Shown: positions 62,809-64,000 of the stretch, piece by piece
Position numbering within the stretch: the first letter of the stretch is position 1
How the letters are laid out: each line of letters begins with the position of its first letter
Assembly: GCA_049889355.1 (NCBI GenBank)
Contig: JBMHDN010000032.1
Span: 143,354 to 207,353 of the forward strand
Reading direction: 5' to 3'
Length of the DNA: 64,000 bases
Source of the DNA: JBMHDN01 sp049889355
GTDB lineage: Bacteria > Pseudomonadota > Alphaproteobacteria > Puniceispirillales > Puniceispirillaceae
The notes under the pieces: model-generated
What the model saw: only the letters and a program-made list of their open reading frames with translations
Databases searched by the model: none
Told to the model about the DNA's origin: nothing
Position numbers and translations under genes: made by a program

Positions 62809-63680
62809 GCCGAGATCTATCCAGCCAATTTCTGGGTGAAGAGCTGAGCGCGCGTGAAAATAACGCCGAGAGCGCGCGTTTTCATGTGGTCCCAGTACCA
62901 CTCGAAGCCACGGTCAGCTATGGCAGCGGTACAGCAGCTGGCCCACAGGCTATTTTAGATGCCAGCCATCAGCTAGAGCGGCTGATTGAAGGCGATGAGC
63001 CCTGCCTGTCTGGCATTTACACCCACCCGGCAATTGCAACAGACCAGCCTATTGAAGCCGTGATGTTGGATTTGCGCCAACACACAAAACAGATCACAGA
63101 GCAAGGTAAGATTGCGGTCACGCTGGGTGGTGAACATTCACTCAGCTATGGGGCGGTGATGGGGGTAGCAGATGCCCTCAATAAACCAATAGGCATTGTC
63201 CAGATTGATGCTCATGCGGATTTGCGCATTGCCTATCAGGGGCACAAACACTCGCATGCCAGTGTGATGCATCTCTTGGCTGAAGAAGGGATACGTCTTG
63301 CCCAATATGGGGTGCGGGCACTTTGCACACAAGAAAGCCAGTCCCGCCTTGCCCATAATGTCGTGTTTCAAGATGGCCCTGATCTGGTGCGCGGTGCTGT
63401 TCATCATGTTGAACTGCCAGATGATTTTCCAGACGATATCTATATCAGCTTTGATTTAGACGGGCTGGATCCCGCTATTCTGCCGGCTACAGGCACACCG
63501 GTTCCAGGCGGGCTTGGGTTTTATCAGGCGCTGGATATTGTCGCATCTGCCTGTCAGGGTCGGCGCATTGTGGGGATGGATATTGTCGAGCTGGCACCCT
63601 CGCCGGCGCATCCGGCCAGTGATTTTGCCGCGGCGATGGTGGTCTATAGCCTGATGCGTATCGCCAATTTGGCTGGCTAA
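62805..63680 (+). CDS. speB: Agmatinase
   Basis: This 291-aa ureohydrolase turns agmatine into putrescine and urea. It has the arginase/agmatinase Mn2+ sites: GGEHSLSYG, IGIVQIDAHADLRIAYQGHKHSHASVMHLL and ISFDLDGLDPAILPATGTPVPGG. The segment VPLEATVSYGSGTAAGPQAILDAS is the N-terminal substrate region. The ATG overlaps the previous gene's end by 4 bp. Together with SpeA it forms the arginine-to-putrescine branch. The urea it releases would need urease, which is not in the window. Confidence 0.95.
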   Translation: MSRDLSSQFLGEELSARENNAESARFHVVPVPLEATVSYGSGTAAGPQAILDASHQLERLIEGDEPCLSGIYTHPAIATDQPIEAVMLDLRQHTKQITEQGKIAVTLGGEHSLSYGAVMGVADALNKPIGIVQIDAHADLRIAYQGHKHSHASVMHLLAEEGIRLAQYGVRALCTQESQSRLAHNVVFQDGPDLVRGAVHHVELPDDFPDDIYISFDLDGLDPAILPATGTPVPGGLGFYQALDIVASACQGRRIVGMDIVELAPSPAHPASDFAAAMVVYSLMRIANLAG

Positions 63681-63687
63681 GTTGCGC

Positions 63688-64000
63688 TCATAAAAACAAA
63701 TGCATGAACGCAAAGCTGCCAAGGCCTGCGATAATGGCACTGAGCAAATGCCCCCATTTCAGCATCACCCCCATACCAAGCAAAAGCGCGATGAGCCTAT
63801 GAATGAGACTTGTTTCTGCCAGAATGCCTGTCGGATAGACCATAATCACCAGCATCACACCTGAGACCATGGCATAGGCCATCATATTGATCCACCGCAT
63901 CAACGCGCTGTCTGCCGGAATTTTATCCGCTAACATCACACCAGCGGCGCGCCACATAAAGGTGGCCACTGTGCCCAGAAAAATGGCAAACCAAATGGTC
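63688..64000 (-). CDS. azlD: AzlD family branched-chain amino acid exporter, small subunit (cut by window edge)
   Basis: The 3' end of an AzlD-type gene runs off the right edge: the frame is open through 64000, with TIWFAIFLGTVATFMWRAAGVML before the in-frame GTG at 63969. At least four hydrophobic helices are visible, in the AzlD pattern (compare the gene at 3031-3345), ending SAIIAGLGSFAFMHLFL. The matching azlC would lie just beyond the window. The gene is convergent with speB, 7 bp away. Confidence 0.8.
   Translation of the reverse strand, partial: TIWFAIFLGTVATFMWRAAGVMLADKIPADSALMRWINMMAYAMVSGVMLVIMVYPTGILAETSLIHRLIALLLGMGVMLKWGHLLSAIIAGLGSFAFMHLFL

Overview
The window reads as an ordinary chromosomal stretch of a marine-type alphaproteobacterium, most likely close to the SAR116 / Puniceispirillum group. 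This is inferred from gene content and moderate GC, not from a marker gene: there is no rRNA or tRNA here. Genes are densely packed on both strands. I recognised about 56 protein genes and no helix-turn-helix regulator; the only regulator-like protein is a DksA/TraR zinc-finger protein.

Layout. 1-8.6 kb: MsrA, phosphoglycerate kinase, an AzlCD branched-chain amino acid exporter, DMT and TSUP transporters, a flavodoxin-like protein, YciB, a GST and ferredoxin-NADP reductase. 8.8-13.7 kb: a PGCG-motif membrane transporter, B12-dependent methylmalonyl-CoA mutase and a GlcD-type FAD oxidase. 13.8-27.3 kb: an exported protein of unknown function, HtpG, an AlkD-like repair protein, DUF952, two MFS carriers, thiolase, a PfkB sugar/nucleoside kinase, a DMT transporter, an acidic exported protein and a purine permease (NCS2) with a structured leader. 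27.5-35.3 kb: a GNAT protein, a nitronate monooxygenase-like gene, guaA and guaB, an orphan PemK/MazF toxin, and rlmE. 35.3-52.7 kb: an RND pump with its adaptor, MATE, glnE, a split YeeE/YedE pair, an exonuclease-CBS-nucleotidyltransferase fusion, MFS, an SNase, DUF1489, MgtE and a YheT hydrolase. 52.7-64 kb: threonine aldolase behind an attenuator-like leader, a DUF1932 dehydrogenase, two MFS carriers, a DksA-like protein, and a four-gene polyamine operon (speA, carboxyspermidine dehydrogenase, carboxyspermidine decarboxylase, speB). The window ends inside a second azlD.

Two accessory features stand out. First, a 1.5-kb AT-rich insertion sits exactly at the 3' end of guaA. It is bounded by an 18-bp direct repeat made of the last five codons and stop of guaA, and it carries a truncated tyrosine-recombinase N-terminus and an intact methyltransferase. 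Removing one repeat and the insert would place the nitronate monooxygenase-like gene 9 nt behind guaA, so the insertion split a purine operon. Second, a solitary PemK/MazF toxin gene (33882-34298) has no protein antitoxin beside it. It is met head-on by a compact unit on the opposite strand with an extended -10 promoter, a roughly 77-nt RNA containing a UUCG hairpin, and an intrinsic terminator ending 10 nt from the toxin stop codon. This is a candidate RNA-regulated toxin module.

Functionally the window combines purine nucleotide synthesis and uptake (guaB, guaA, NCS2), propionate-type carbon metabolism (methylmalonyl-CoA mutase, thiolase), the arginine-to-agmatine-to-putrescine-to-carboxyspermidine-to-spermidine route, nitrogen control (GlnE), and an unusually large set of single-gene exporters.
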